A DNA stretch of 8,984 nt from the NCBI GenBank assembly GCA_023228765.1, contig JALOAM010000132.1, forward strand, positions 1-8,984, written 5' to 3'. Below are positions 8,886-8,984 of the stretch, piece after piece (the stretch's first letter is position 1; every line of letters begins with the position of its first letter). Made by a program: the position numbers and the translations under genes. Below the pieces are notes generated by a model. It searched no databases, was not told the DNA's origin, and saw only the letters and a list, made by a program, of their open reading frames with translations. Source of the DNA: Dehalococcoidia bacterium. GTDB taxonomy: Bacteria > Chloroflexota > Dehalococcoidia > UBA2979.

Positions 8886-8984
8886 ATGCCCCAGATCGGC
8901 GTCGTCATCCCGGCGTGGAACGCTGAGGCGTTCCTTGCCGAGAGCATCGAGAGCGTGCGCGCTCAGACCTTCGCCGACTGGAGG
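8886..8984 (+). CDS. Family 2 glycosyltransferase, N-terminal part, cut by window edge
   Basis: The 33 visible residues, with IGVVIPAWNAEAFLAESI (4-21) and SVRAQTFADW (23-32), match the start of GT-A fold family 2 glycosyltransferases, which have a V-x-IP-x-[YW]N motif in the first nucleotide-sugar-binding strand followed by a helix ending in S-[VL]-x-x-Q-T. Such enzymes transfer sugars in polysaccharide, glycolipid or protein glycan synthesis. The acceptor and donor cannot be told from this fragment, and the DxD motif lies outside. The ATG has a weak GGCGGGA site 5 nt or so upstream. It is 95 nt after the FmdE gene in the same direction; it is probably a separate unit with no clear link to the molybdoenzyme. 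Confidence 0.85.
   Translation, partial: MPQIGVVIPAWNAEAFLAESIESVRAQTFADWR

Noticed and set aside
8723..8926. Plus-strand open frame of 67 aa spanning the FmdE end and the glycosyltransferase start
   Set aside because: It is out of frame with both well-supported genes and has no motif or ribosome site.

Overview
This is a very GC-rich bacterial window holding two divergent gene blocks and the start of a third gene. The high GC, a BTAD-type regulator fused to a PAS-like domain, and an FmdE-family protein beside a molybdoenzyme suggest a Chloroflexota (Thermomicrobia-like) or actinobacterial genome. That placement is an inference from gene style, not from a marker gene.

Block 1 (minus strand, transcribed from about 6708 down past position 1) is a tight operon. 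It encodes a secreted molybdenum enzyme of the type II DMSO-reductase family: a catalytic Mo-bisMGD alpha subunit with a Tat signal (1167 aa), a four-cluster iron-sulfur beta subunit (377 aa), a Tat-signal gamma subunit of the ethylbenzene-dehydrogenase heme-b type (300 aa) and a TorD-like assembly chaperone (280 aa). The N-terminus of heme A synthase CtaA follows and is cut by the window edge. Alpha and beta most resemble the nitrate reductase / nitrite oxidoreductase branch, but the substrate cannot be read from sequence. The alpha FS0 cluster site has an unusual Cys-x3-Asp-x3-Cys ligand pattern. Expected electron path: Mo, FS0, the beta clusters, gamma heme b, then an external carrier. No membrane anchor or cytochrome c is encoded in the window.

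The divergent spacer (6709-6952) is dense in symmetry: an 11-bp hairpin in the alpha leader, a Crp/Fnr-like dyad, a pair of 8-bp direct repeats with a 12-bp period, and two copies of a GC-rich palindrome with the same period.

Block 2 (plus strand, 6953-8790) is a two-gene, translationally coupled unit: a Cys-rich PAS-like / winged-helix / BTAD regulator and an FmdE-family protein with a C-terminal zinc ribbon. Their position suggests they sense redox or metal state and control, or help mature, the molybdoenzyme; this is an inference. At the right edge (8886-8984) a family 2 glycosyltransferase gene begins and is probably unrelated.

No tRNA, rRNA, CRISPR array, insertion sequence or phage gene is visible.
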